NCBI GenBank assembly: GCA_023627715.1
Contig: JAMAHW010000067.1
Span: 1-64,000 of the forward strand
Direction of reading: 5' to 3'
Length of the DNA stretch: 64,000 bases
From: Periconia sp. R9002
Lineage: Eukaryota > Ascomycota > Dothideomycetes > Pleosporales > Periconiaceae
The notes beneath the pieces are model-generated. The model saw only the letters and a program-made list of their open reading frames with translations. It was not told the DNA's origin and ran no database searches. Made by a program: the position numbers and the translations under genes. Of this stretch, positions 45,094-56,979 are shown piece after piece; position 1 is the stretch's first letter, and every line of letters begins with the position of its first letter.

Positions 45094-46626
45094 TCAGGGG
45101 TTGAAAGGGTAGAAATGCCTAACAAACTGTACATCCGTCACCGATGGCACCTTTGGGCCGTCCATCCCCTCGTACTGCGTCAAATAAACCCGATTCGTCG
45201 CCGGGTCAAACGTCTTCTTCACGAGTGGACAGAACCTCGGGTCGGACATGCAATTGTACGACGCGGCGCCGGCCGAGGACGCGTACAACATGATGGAATC
45301 CCAATCGAAATTGGAACTCAAATCGGGAGCGAACCTCTCGACGTGAAAATTTCGGATGTAATTGAAGTTGTACAGGTCCGCAAAGGTGGTGTCGAGGCAC
45401 AGGGCGTTGCCGATCTGGGCATCCGTCATGTGCGGGTTGGCTGCTTTGGCCGCGTGGAACGAGGGCGCGAAACCATTTATAGCTGCGCACTGGAAGTGGA
45501 TATATTGGTCTCCTTGGTGGGTGTTAGTGGTCTGTTGATTGGGTTAGAGGTGGGTTTTCGACGACTTACGGTCTGCTCGTTGATGCTCATGGCCCATGCC
45601 GAAGATGTGTCCGATCTGGAGTTGGTTAGCGGAAGGTAGAATGTAAGGCGTGGGACGGAGATGAAATTACCTCGTGTGCTACTTTGTGGGTCAGTTGTTG
45701 GTTTAATGAAGCCCGAGAGATCTCCAGGTAATGCCTCGCCGGCCCACCATGTGAAGTCCAACCAGTTGACGCACGATCTGGTGTGTCCACGATGCGAATC
45801 ACCACGGTATCCTCAGGCATGTACCTGTTCCATGTGCGTCCGTCCGCTTCGTAGCACAAATACACGTTTTTCTGGTCGTCTTTTGCCTCTGTCGTTACGA
45901 TTGCATGCCCGGTTTGTTGGCTCGCCTTACCCCCGAGAGCCGCAGCCCAGAGACCGAAAGCGTTGTTCACAATGCATCCTGCCTGATCGCGTGTCTGCTG
46001 GTCGGCGAAACAATACCGGATATAGACCTTGTTGTTGGTATGTCGTGGCCATGTGGTACAGCCGTCCGTCCCGAATACTGCCAGCCATCGCTTCTCTCGT
46101 GCCTTTTTGGATTGGTCGTTTTCAATCCATAGAGGATTGTTTTTTGATACGATTTTGTCGAAATCCGCAGCGTTGACGTATACGAAGTTGTCGGTGTCTA
46201 TGGTCGAGACGTCGGTGTTTGAAGACGATGCGTTGACTGAGGAGACGTGAACCGGCGAGGCGTCGAACGAAGAGGCGTCAAACGAGGAGACGTTCACCGA
46301 GGGGACATTGACCGAGGAGGCATTTAACGAGGAAGCATTGACCGAGGAGGCATTTAACGAGGAAGCATTGACCGAGGAGACATTGGCCGAAGAAACGTTC
46401 ACCGAAGAGACAAAAACCGAGGCGGAGGCAGTCGCAGTCGCGAGTTCAGAACCCAGCGAGCCATCTTGCAATATATTCGCAGCAGCTAAGCTCAAGCCTA
46501 GCGCCTGTAATCACCTATGTGCCACTTAGTCAACTTTCTCGTATAGTACATCGCGTAGACTCTACTTAGACATATACTGCATGTAGTAAATTCGACTTAC
46601 CATATCAGAACGTGAATGAAATTCAT
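45094..46626 (-). CDS. Secreted astacin-like zinc metalloprotease B, 4 exons
   Basis: Exons 46626-46601, 46490-45671, 45615-45570 and 45512-45094 give 436 residues. The zinc motif [12 protein letters not shown] (about residues 281-292) is split: HE ends exon 2 and the rest lies in a 46-bp micro-exon. FNYIRN and FDWDSIMLY (Met-turn) follow, as in copy A. The region before the catalytic domain holds a variable repeat of Val/Leu-Asn-Ala/Val-Ser-Ser units. The 26-bp first exon (MNFIHVLI) parallels that of copy A. Joining exon 1 to the strong acceptor at GATTACAG breaks the frame; the model uses the weaker acceptor ending TTGAG at 46491 instead, so the 5' end is uncertain. Expected to be an extracellular endopeptidase. 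Confidence 0.8.
46245..46425 (-). repeat. Coding 15/30-bp repeat in metalloprotease B
   Basis: A perfect 30-mer is duplicated at 46320-46349 and 46350-46379, flanked by degenerate 15-bp units. On the coding strand each 15-bp unit encodes a five-residue S-[VLF]-[ND]-[AV]-S block. The frame is kept whatever the copy number. Confidence 0.88.
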
Positions 46627-48845
46627 GTCGAAGTCCTTTTCTCTGGGTTTAGAGGATCGTTGGTGTAATGTGATGAAGAGAAGACTCATGGAAGAGGTAA
46701 AATAAGAAGAAGTAGTCCTTTCGAGATTGGTAATCCAGGAAGGTTGTATGTGCTTGTTGACCGAGTCGTTGATGGAAATGTGAAGAAATCCGTAGGGCTG
46801 TTGATTTTAATAAGGAGGAAAAGGCGCTACTAGCCTACTAGCGGGATGCCGAGATCTGTGCTCTGGGCTAATATTTGCCCTGCTGTGCTGTGCGTTTGTT
46901 TATGGGGGTGTGAAAGGTGATTGTGGTGGTTGAAGTATATGCTCGTTTGTGCTCGTGGTTCGAGACCTCGATCTTTCACGCAAAGACTGGGTGGTTGAAA
47001 GTTAGTCTCGAGTCTGGTTGACTCACCAGCCTTGGACGAAGCAGTCCAAAATGTAAAACTTCGGAATTGTGATAGTAAGTGTTACAACCTACAACCTTCT
47101 CCTTTGGCTGCTCAGTTGTAGGTAACAGTGGCTCTCTATTGGAAGACGTTAATTCAATGGTCAGCCGAGAATATACACGCATAGAGGTATTATTGTGGTT
47201 CCTTCTTGTGGACTCGTACCGCGCCTTATCTATGATGAGTGTTGTTGTGTTCGGGGGTGTGACAGAGCATAAAAAAATCACCGTCGAGGCCCAATACTTA
47301 GATGTGAAGGAACCCTAAATATCGTATGCCCACTTACAGCGCCGCTTGGGCGTGCCAAGTAATATCTCAATTTGTTACATTGTAGGTTGAAGCGTATGAT
47401 TAACTTCAACATTGGCTATATAGGCTGCCACCTTTGCAGTTTTTAAAATATAATTACTTACAAGCATAAAGTGTTTCCGCATAACTACGAGAATCATCAA
47501 TATAATTAGTGTTGAAACTTTTCACAGCAAAGTATGCTAGCCAAACTGAGTGACCTTTGGAAAAGAAAATTCCCAATATTTAATTTGGGGATGCAAATCC
47601 GACTCTCTCCAATGCTTCTTCAAGCCTATAAAAACCTCTCGTCAAAGTCTGGGCCGAGCTAAGCTGTTGCGAAAACAGTGCGATAACTTCTTCTCTCATA
47701 TCTTTCGAGCACGAGGGTTTACCATTATTCCAAAATGTGCGAAATCGAGCGTCAAAACATATGCCAACTGCAACCGGAGTCCTCAGCACCAAACGAGGAA
47801 GGGTTAACTTTGCTGCGCAGCAGCGAGGGCCCGCTCTAGTCAATACATCTGCGTACCTCCGGGTGGGCAACCGCGGGATCTACCGCTGAGCCTCAAGATT
47901 CAAGACACAAGTCTACTCAGAGACTGGCCTGTATATACTCCTCAACCTCCAGCCAACCCATCAAATGAACGGTCAGTAAGTACCCCAGCGAAGATCCTGA
48001 CAGCGTTTGCGAGCAAGTTCACACGCATTATGGAGTTTGTAAAACACACTACCATATGTACCATTTAGCCATCACTTGAACCTTACTAAACAGTAGAAGA
48101 ACAACCTACAACAAGCCATCTTCCTTCTTTACAGCAAATACTTCATATGGGATTTCATTCACGTTGGCGCTGGGATGTTCTATGTAATGGAAATCGAGAA
48201 TGGTATATGCCTTGGACGATTGGAAGGGCGGAACGGTGTGGATGAAGCAATGCTCAACGGAGGAGGAGGAGGAGGAGGAGTGGGTTGATGAGAGGAAGTT
48301 GTTGATGATGGTGATTCCTCGAGCTCGTATCTCACATTATATTGAAGGACAATTCGTTTTGGGCGATTTTTAACATCCATTTCAGCAATGTGATGAGGTG
48401 ATGGTGGGATTATATCTCTCCGACTTAGATATCGATTGATTCGTGAAAGGACACTCAGTTTCTTGGCGATAACTATTGGGCAAGGTGTAACTCTCTCTAC
48501 ACCCAGTCTAGGTCGTTTATTTCTACTAGTGGGTTATTTCTAGGATTAATCATGGGGAATAATTTTGAAATGTTTGACGGCACGCAAACGATACAATGTA
48601 TTCTACTTTCGATCATATGCCGTACGGCGATCTAGCCTGCGTATCTACGTACATTACTTGCCTCTACCAACACCCATAAGGTGGAAAGGGTTAGGCAAAA
48701 TAGACGAAACAAAGGGTATATCCTACGCCCCCTCGAAATTTCAAAAAAAAAAGAGCCTCCCAGATACATTTCTCGTCTCTGATTCACAGTTGGAGATGAG
48801 ATTGATTTTGTGCTTACGTACGGGACGAAGCACAACACGAGTCAC
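46627..48845. other. Long intergenic region, 2.2 kb
   Basis: No convincing gene. Overlapping short frames at 47550-47870 on both strands carry nothing recognisable. A (GGA)n tract lies at about 48261-48279. Confidence 0.45.
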
Positions 48846-50708
48846 TTATGAACTCCTCTTTCCGTACGGCTCGAACGGAAAGATGGCAGCCACAGCAGCC
48901 ATGACGACGTACAGAGCAGCGCAGATGTAAATCGGCACAGGCGTCGACGTATCCGCGACGGTAGCAATAACAGCCGAGAGGATACCCATGACGCGATTCG
49001 CGCTGACGGCGAGGCCGTTGCCCGTGCCGCGGTGCGCGCTGGGCAGCACCTCGGGCGTGTACGCGTACAGGGTGCCGTAGTAGATGTTGAGGCAAAAGTT
49101 GACAATGCACGTGAAAGCGACGTTCTGCGTCTGGGTCCGGACTTGCGTGTACGCGAAGAAGAAGACACACGTGACCAGGGCGCCGATGACCATAGTGTAT
49201 TTGCGCCCGAGGAACGGGAGCTGGCACATCCATCCTGCGAGCACGGGACCCCAGATACCCGAGAAGTTGACGAGCGTGTAGTTGCGCCATTGGATGTACG
49301 ATGAGGTTTCGCCAAATTCGGCACCGCGGGATTTGAGGTATGTGGGGAGGAAGACGTTGTAGAGGGGGTAGGCGAGGCCGATGAGGGTCCACGAGAGCCA
49401 GATGAGCGCGGTGGAGATGCCGATGCGTCTGGTGGAGAAGAGACCTTTAAGGTGAACGGTCACGTGCGAGGGGCTCCATTTGGATTTGCCGGAGCTCTGG
49501 GCAACGCGGTCGACGGTACCACATGCTTCGAGCTGCTCGACTGTCAGGCTGCACGGACGGTTGTACTTTGCCGCGATTTCCTGGAGGATGGCGACGCATT
49601 CGGTGTCTTTGCCTTCGCCAATGAGGAACTTGGGGGTTTCTTTGAGCCGGATCACGGTTATGCGGAGGATGCTCATGACGAAGACGAGCGCGCCCGAGGC
49701 GAACCAGACGTATCTCCAGCCCTTGTTGTTGTCATAGGTGCATGGTGCTGCGTCTGGGACCAGGGCAGGGTCAGAACACGAGTAGTTGGGGAGGAAAGCC
49801 CAGGCGAAGAATCCGGCAATCAGCTGTCCGATACCTGCGTACCCAAAATGTTAGTATGTCCATTCTTTTTCTCTGGATACAGCAGCGGTTCCGGGTTCCG
49901 TATCCATTTCACTTTTATATTGACTTTTTGGGTCATTGCGTCAACGACTCCTTACCAAAAGCAAAGCGACCAAAAAAGGGTGACGAAAGGAAAAACACGT
50001 TACTCACCCCACCACGCAGCCATCAAAGTTAACATCCATTGTCTGCTACTCGGCAGGAGCTCCAAGAATACCTAATGTTGGGGGTACAAAGTCAGCTCTG
50101 CCCAAATAGGAGGGATCCGGTGACCACGTGATATTTTGGTACTACTTCGTTCCGGGAAAACGTACCGCGGTATCAAGCACGAGATTGCCTCCTCCACCGA
50201 AGGCGCTGAGGCATACAAATAGGCCTAGAACAATCCAGTTGGGAGAGGAGCCGGCAACAATGGCAAAGATGGAACAGATCATCAAGCTGACGTTGAAGGC
50301 GAACTTGCGACCGATGATGTCGGCACTCAAGCCCCAGAAAAAGGCGCCGGTGAGCATACCGACATAGGCGGCGATGGTCAAGCCATACTGGTACGAGGGG
50401 TGAAATTCGAGAGTGGCCTGGCCAGCGATGATGGATTGGATGAGCAGGATGAGCGAGTCGACGGCATATCCGAAACCGTTGAGGACGAAGAGCTTCCACT
50501 GGTAGCCTGTGAAGCCGATTTCGTCAATGGCGTTGTTGACCAGATGCATCTTCTCGTTCAGGACGGGGTCCGTCGACTCGAGCTGGAGGATGTCGCCCTT
50601 CTGGATGGAGACGCTGTCGGTTTGGTGCAAGCCTGTGGCTGCTTCTCCTTCGACGTCGCGATCATCGTGGGCCACGATTTTCTTGTCTGTGTCTTGAGCC
50701 GAGGCCAT
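48846..50708 (-). CDS. MFS transporter (sugar/SV2-like), 3 exons
   Basis: Exons 50708-50166, 50071-50008 and 49834-48846 give 531 residues with about 12 hydrophobic segments. The loop 2-3 signature appears as GLSADIIGRKFAFN (the G-x-x-x-D-x-x-G-R-[KR] form), and the C-terminal half repeats it as LPFLGRKYTMV. Motifs such as EVLPSAHRGTGNGLAVSANR are those of the sugar-porter/SV2-like branch (proline-rich helix and the PE-x-P-x-x-x-R-G sequence). A soluble acidic N-terminus of about 60 residues precedes helix 1. The substrate cannot be read from the sequence; carboxylates, sugars and phosphate esters are all carried by relatives. Plasma-membrane location is likely. Confidence 0.87.
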
Positions 50709-51654
50709 GGTTGCTGTTCTCTTTGTAAGAAGAATTGAAAAAGAAGGCGAACATGCAAATCATGGTGCACGCGGGAACCTGCCCAAGATAAACACTCGAC
50801 TCTTTCCAAGCCGACGGGTTGCGAAGCGAATGGTGTACAAGGGCAAGCCCCCACGTGCCCCCTATGTCATTGGTCCAAGCCATCCCCCCACATGCAATCT
50901 CATCCTTCGATCTCTTGGCCTCGACGGTTCCATCTTGACCCTAGCCAGCCTACTGTACTACGTGTCCTACATATATGTATGTAAATGTCTGTTGAGCAGC
51001 CCGTGTTTGCTGCAATGAAGCAGAAAATACTCATTCAAATGACGCGGTGCATGCCAATACCATGAATTCGCTGACCAAGTCATCTGCGGAGAAGGACAAA
51101 AAATCTCCATGGGGCGGCACGTAGGCGGGTGGACGAGCGGGGAGAGCTAACACCTAAACATCAGTCCGCCTGTCAGCAGTGATAAGCTCAGACTGAAAAC
51201 TCGGACTTTTACCTGCCTCAAATGTAACCCTTCTCATCACCAGTTAACCGAGCAACACGACCACCAACATCAGCGTCAATAATGCACCCATGACATCGCT
51301 CGTTAGGCATTCTCACTCTAAAAAGTTATCAGCTACATAATCTACCTTCATATCGCATACCATGCCGTTACATCGTAGTCGGAATCGACAACATGAACAA
51401 AGAGTCTGTCGTCCCATGATACCCGCAGCGATAGCCATACAAATCCTGTAAATCCCTTGATCAAACACCCCCCTTTTCCCAAAAACGCCGAGCTACCGTG
51501 GAGCAGCGGGTATAGCAGTACAACGCCAGCCTTCTGTAACTCCCGAAGACAGTGCAAAAAACAATCAAATGCCACAACCCTGACACCTAAACAAAGACAA
51601 ACATCGGGACTCGTAGCCCTGATGGCAATAGAAACTTTGGGTACCACCTGTTAA
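50709..51654. other. Intergenic, 0.95 kb
   Basis: Promoter of the MFS gene and 3' flank of the CAF-1 gene. No gene recognised. Confidence 0.45.
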
Positions 51655-54203
51655 TCACGACTGCTGGGGCGTTTGTGTGGGAGTATTTTCCTCTGTGCTG
51701 GCAATCGCCTTTTCCTCTACAGATTCCATAGCGACCGGCGTCGGGGCTATCCTCCTTTTCTTGGTGCCCTTCTGTCCCTCGGTTTCTAACGCTGCGTCCA
51801 ACTCCCTCTTTTTCGAAGTCGAGCCAACGTCTTCGCGTTCAGATTCGCTCTCTCGCCGTAGACTAGCGCTGCTGGCACCCGGAACACCGCTGACCGAACT
51901 ACTCGCGCTATGCGTGCCGTGGCCCGGGGCTGGTGTAAGTGGAGGCGTCCACAATGGCATGGCACCTACGGGGCCCGAATTTGCCGCTGCAATTCCTGGG
52001 ACCGAAGCCATTGATGGTGTGGGTGCATTCATGGTGGCAGAATCACCTGCCCCAGGTGCAAAGGACGACGCCGTAGCAATGCTCGATACCGAATTACTTC
52101 TTGTAGGACTACCCGGTCTTGCGGGAATAAATGAACTCGGGGATGCGGGAAATCCCGCCGATGGCTGCTTTGGTAGCGCCGTCGTAGCAGTAGCGGCAGC
52201 AGCAGCAGAACTGGAAGATGCAGTGGGAGTTTGGATCGGTGTGGAATGGTTTGATGACTGCGAGTTAGCGGTATTGATCGACGGCGTTGCGTTAGAGCGT
52301 GTCTGGCTGCCAATCGGACCGGTATATTTTTCTCCTAGCTCTCCAGGTGCAAATGTCAAACTAGAGCAGAAACCATCCGAGGAGCTCATAATCAAAGTGC
52401 TTCCATCATTGGACCTATCATATGTTAGTTTCAGATACACATTGAGCTAAAATTTGAAAGACCAATTACCATGTGAGATCTGTGAATGTGGCGAAGTGCA
52501 GATTGCTGACTATACACAAAGGCTTCTGCTGCTGCGTATCGTACACGTGGATAGCATCCTGCGTTGCCACTGCATAAACCATCCGATACGGCAAAGCAAA
52601 TGCTGACACGGGGCCAGGTGGCGGATTGGCGGTTGGTGTGGAATCGGGCTCGGCAGGTTTCGGTGATGCAGCTGCCAGACTCGGTGATGGCGAAGTCGCA
52701 CTTGCGAGCGGAGGCGGTTCCATGGAAGCATGCGAGGTGGGGGCTTTGGAGGGCAAGGCAGGTTCGGGCAATGCGCATAGATCGTCATCATCAGTCGAAG
52801 AAGTATCAATCGTGATCTGCTTGGTCGGGGAAACGGCCTGGCGTAGGGTATAGTATACTGGAGAACATCGAACCGCCACAGAGGGCTTCTTGTGGCCTGG
52901 GAGATAGGCAACGGGGGGCTTATTCAGACCTGCCCGAGTGTAGATGTATACGGTGTTGATAATCTCCTCGGTTGGCCGAATTTCGCTAATGGCCGGATGT
53001 ACTGTTTTGTACTGGCCAGAAGGAGTAAATAGCAGGCTGCCGTCCGAAGCAAATGATAGACGGCGGAAAAAGGACGTAAACGTTTCGTTTGCGTACAATG
53101 GAGCATTACGAACGCCCAATGTACCAATGCTGCTGGCGCTAGGAGAGTTGGGCATCACAGCTGGCAGAGGCATCGAGGGTGCCGGGGAGGCGGATCGACG
53201 CATGGACGGCGACGAGCCAAACGACGACCTTCGGCTGTGCGATGTAGGCGGCGGGTTCATAGGAAGAGCCAGGGACTGGGGAGTGCCCGGCGCCGAGGGG
53301 CCTGGAGAGGCTGCAATTGCTGAATCGTGAGAGACAAAGGAAGCACGAGTGCCAAAGTCAGGTGGGGCTGGACTGTTGGAGGATATTCGACGAGGAGGCA
53401 GGTCCATCTTGGTGACTTTGCTGTGCTGCGAGAGTGAAAATTGACCGTCCTTCGTTTTCAGATTGTAAATGTGCACCGAGCGATCCGACGACTGCGTAGC
53501 AACGTATTCGTTAAGCGGATCCCAAGCGACACCCTGCACATAATGGTGGTGCTCAGCGATCTGACGCACACAAGTTCCTAATGACACTTAGAATCGGGTC
53601 GGGTTGGCTGGGTTGCATTGGGGGCCAGTAGTACCTGCTTGAGCGTTGTATATCCTGGCAATATTGTCCATACTACCCGTAATGAAGAAGACGCCATCCG
53701 GAGACCAGGCCAGGTCGTAGATTTCGGCCACAGAGCGGCACATACGCTGCACCCTCCAGTTTTCCTTGTTCTCGTAGCCATCCTCGAAGCTGGTAGTTGC
53801 CGCTTGGTTCTCCGCGGGAACCCAAAGGAGGGTGTTGCCGTCGTCACCGGCTGAAGCCAGTATCTCACCTGGTCCCTATTAGTGTCTGGTGACGGCGTAG
53901 CACGGTTGGGGAGGCTGCACTCACCGCGTGGAGACCATCGGACGACATTGACAGCTTGTGTGTGTTTTGTCAGAGTGGAAAGGTAGGTAACCTTGCGATC
54001 CTCGCCGTTGGCATCGACCTTCCAAAGCTGCGATTGTCAGCAAAGCTCCATGATGACATGTACAAGGAGTGGGGAAAACATACCCGCACATTATTATCAC
54101 CGCCAGCTGTAGCCAATCGACCTTTGCCATGGGGCTCAAAGTGAGCCGAGTAGATGGGCTGGTTTTCATTGTGCCAGGACACCAGCAGCGGGGCGGCCTT
54201 CAT
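51655..54203 (-). CDS. cac2: Chromatin assembly factor 1 WD40 subunit (Cac2/p60), 5 exons
   Basis: Exons 54203-54084, 54027-53925, 53868-53635, 53577-52470 and 52414-51655 give 774 residues. The first 180 residues read as WD40 blades: HFEPHGKGRLATAGGDNNVR, LWKVDANGED, VNVVRWSPRGEILASAGDDG, LAWSPDGVFFITGSMDN, YVQGVAWDPLNEYVATQSSD, HIYNLK. Later blades include FFRRLSFASDGSLLFTPSGQ and FATFTDLTWSNDGSTLIMSS, with a Ser/Pro-rich insert between. This order, with the long disordered C-terminus ending in a basic KKRR stretch, is that of the CAF-1 p60/Cac2 subunit, which helps deposit H3-H4 on newly replicated DNA in the nucleus. The splices were chosen to join WD strands exactly; all introns are 55-60 bp and canonical. 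Confidence 0.93.
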
Positions 54204-56229
54204 AGTGCACGCTGTGGCAGCTGGCCAGCGGACTTGAGGATGGTTGGCAAGGCTGGATGAGCAACGAGATGTGCGGATGAATGGAAGAGGAGGTGGATGC
54301 GGAGGTGTGTCGAATTATTGGGTGGTCGAATTCGGTCCTGAGACGGGAGTAAGGTACGATGAACGGGTAACGAGATAGCTAGGGAGGTGAGGGCGGTGGA
54401 AATGTAGGGTAGTGAATGCTGGGAGCGGAGAATGGACCACCAGCTATCGTGCTCATGGGCCGAAAGACGGGAACAATGGTGGTAAGTTCTCAACAGAAGT
54501 GCGGAACGGCGGGATGGTGGAGTGGAGAATCAAGAATGGAAGATGGAGATTGGAAATTGAGCGAAGGAGGATGAGCAGGCGTGGGCGGGACAATTATTAG
54601 CAGTCAACGGATGGATCGATGAGTGCAGTGCGGTGCTGCACACAGGCACACAGGCACAGACAGACAGGCACGGCCAAGCCCAAGGCAGGGAAGACACGAC
54701 CGTGAGAGCTTCGATCGCGTCCGACGCGCGGTCTAACCCAATCCGGCCTTAATGGGAACGCGTCAAATCGGATCGGACAGGCCAATCAGACACACACTCA
54801 CACCCACCCCATTTATCCATCAACCACGCACCTACCTACATTCAAGTACTGTACATGCTCGCCCTCAAGAGGACTGTCCTCGTGTTCTCTCTCGACCTCC
54901 TGCCTTCCTTTTCTTCTTGCTTTTTCCGGCTGTTCTGTTTTGTTTTCTTTTACCGTACCGTCGTCTCATCTCGGAGATACACCAGGTGTGTCACTAGGAA
55001 CGGCGGGACGGCGAGCGGGAGGAGCAGCTGACTGACTAGACCATGGGCAGCGGTAGAGAGACAAAGCAACCCGCACGCACTGCACGCACGAACCATTGAA
55101 TTCACTGCGCTCCGAGGCGGCCATTAACTTACCTATCGTGATTATTACAGCACCTTAACGATTCACCTGCAACCATGATGAAGTGACGCCTACGCCCCAT
55201 CGAGCCAGCCGTGCATGCGTCGGCCAGCCAACAGCAGCCCTTGCTCTGCCTTTAGGACTCTGCGGCGTCGGCTCGGGTCAGACTCACCTCACTCGCTCGT
55301 CTCGTCTCGTCGACCTGAGGCCTCCACGCTCCTTACTCCTAGTTATGCATGCCATGGCACGCCATGGCCCACGGTCGGGCATCTTGACTGGCCTGCTTCC
55401 GCATGCATAATGGTTACAGTAACCTTCACTTGGAGGGAGCTGAGACGGCAGACGAGTGGCCATGGGAACGCTCGTTGGCTGTGGCATGGCAAAGGATGCC
55501 CATCCGGGCGAATTGAATGGCCATGCGCACAGTGCACACCCTTTCCCCGCTCCTCCCCTAGACAACCCTACTACCCGCCAAGTTAGTCAACTGAACCTCT
55601 ACTCGAATCATACATACTGCACCATTACACCAAACTTCCGTCCATTCATCACTGCGCTGCCTTGCACTAGTTACACCTCACCTTCGCAGCGAAATATCCT
55701 CGTACCACCAAATGCACTCCACCTTGACCCAGAACCATCGCATCCACGCAGTGCACACACACAATTTCGTTATCGGGGCAAAACCCCGATCACGTCTCGG
55801 TGAACGTTTGGCTCGTTGTGAGCGCGGACCACAAACTCAACGGGAATGGGCCGATTGTCTGTGCCTGGCTGTAAGCGTGCCAATTTAAGAAAGTGGTTCC
55901 CGTTTCAAAGCAAAAATAATGTCGCTGCTGCGTCTTCCACCCCGCTGCACATTGGAGGGGAATTGTCGTGTGCTTGAGCAATACAGCGTCTCACATATAC
56001 AGCTCCTCTGCTGCCCTCTACCCATGGAACAACCTGGTCCGTCCCATGTGTTCCTATCAAGATTCGATGGCGATACGAAACATACCTACAGTTATAAATA
56101 CGAACAGCTCTTATCATATCATGAATACAAAGGGATGCATGTTGTCGACCCGCTCGCTTCTCACTCGCCGTCACATTAGCAACATCCTTCTGCCCGGCCC
56201 CCAATCCCATCACGATCCCTCGCTCCCTC
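54204..56229. other. Long intergenic region, 2.0 kb
   Basis: Contains the cac2 promoter. A run of CAGGCACA-type repeats lies at about 54641-54672 (on the plus strand). Many short frames are seen on both strands with no recognisable domain. Confidence 0.45.
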
Positions 56230-56979
56230 TCACTTGATCCCCACAGCCTTCAAAAACTCTTTCCTCTGCATCGCGCCCTGCGCACCCGCTTCAACCGCCT
56301 TGACCACCTCTGCCATCGTCTCTACCTCGCGTATACCGCTGCCGTGCCCAAACTCCCACAACCCTTCATCCTCGTATCGCACCTGGAATGCTTGCCAATT
56401 CTCCGCCTTGAGCGTACTGATGTGCTCGTTGACCGCCGAGGCAGGCCCAGAGAAGATCATGATGCCCGGGTACCCCGGTTTGGTGGTTCCGGAGAGCAGC
56501 GGCGGCGAGAGCGCGAGCTTGCGTTTGGTGAGCGCAAGGAGGTGGTGGAGCCACACAATGACTGTCTTGCTTGTGCCTGCCTCTGCTTCGGAGCTACCGG
56601 CTGGTGCTGAGTTACCTGCACTTATGCGTGTGTCTGTGGATGCTGTTGTTTGTGAATCATGACCGCCGTTAGTCTCCACTACGCGCTGGAAACATGCGAT
56701 GATTGCATCCAACATCTCCTCGCCTTCTTCCAGACCCGCTGCTTGTACAGCAGCCTTTGTCTGATCTCGTAAATCCCTCTTCACCGCGTCCCGCGCAGAA
56801 ATAACGTCTGGGAACCCAGCATCGGGATATGCATCTGGAAGACGAAGTTGCAGAGCCGCAGTTTGATCCACAAACTTGACCTCGCGGCTTTTGTCGTTCC
56901 ATTCCATTTGCTCGGGATACATGGCCTGCAGGAGTTCCAGCTCGAGCCCTAGACGCGATTCATCCTGCATTTCTGGCAT
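56230..56979 (-). CDS. RWD-domain protein (RWDD2-like)
   Basis: A single exon of 249 residues. The N-terminal RWD domain runs about residues 8-105 (LELELLQAMYPEQMEW; LQLRLPDAYPDAGFPDV with the Y-P of the RWD fold). The C-terminal half has TVIVWLHHLLALTKRKL and PGIMIFSGPASAVNEHI, the DUF1115/Prp3-C-like region found after RWD in RWDD2 proteins. RWD domains mediate protein contacts, for example with GCN1/GCN2 or in ubiquitin pathways; the partner here is unknown. The protein is close to the usual family length. Confidence 0.87.
   Translation of the reverse strand: MPEMQDESRLGLELELLQAMYPEQMEWNDKSREVKFVDQTAALQLRLPDAYPDAGFPDVISARDAVKRDLRDQTKAAVQAAGLEEGEEMLDAIIACFQRVVETNGGHDSQTTASTDTRISAGNSAPAGSSEAEAGTSKTVIVWLHHLLALTKRKLALSPPLLSGTTKPGYPGIMIFSGPASAVNEHISTLKAENWQAFQVRYEDEGLWEFGHGSGIREVETMAEVVKAVEAGAQGAMQRKEFLKAVGIK

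Noticed and set aside
46945..46975. tRNA B-box-like GGTTCGAGACC
   Set aside because: T-stem pairs imperfectly and no acceptor or anticodon arm can be formed from the flanks.
47550..47870. Overlapping frames on both strands around 47.6 kb
   Set aside because: Neither strand shows a known domain or a plausible extension by splicing.
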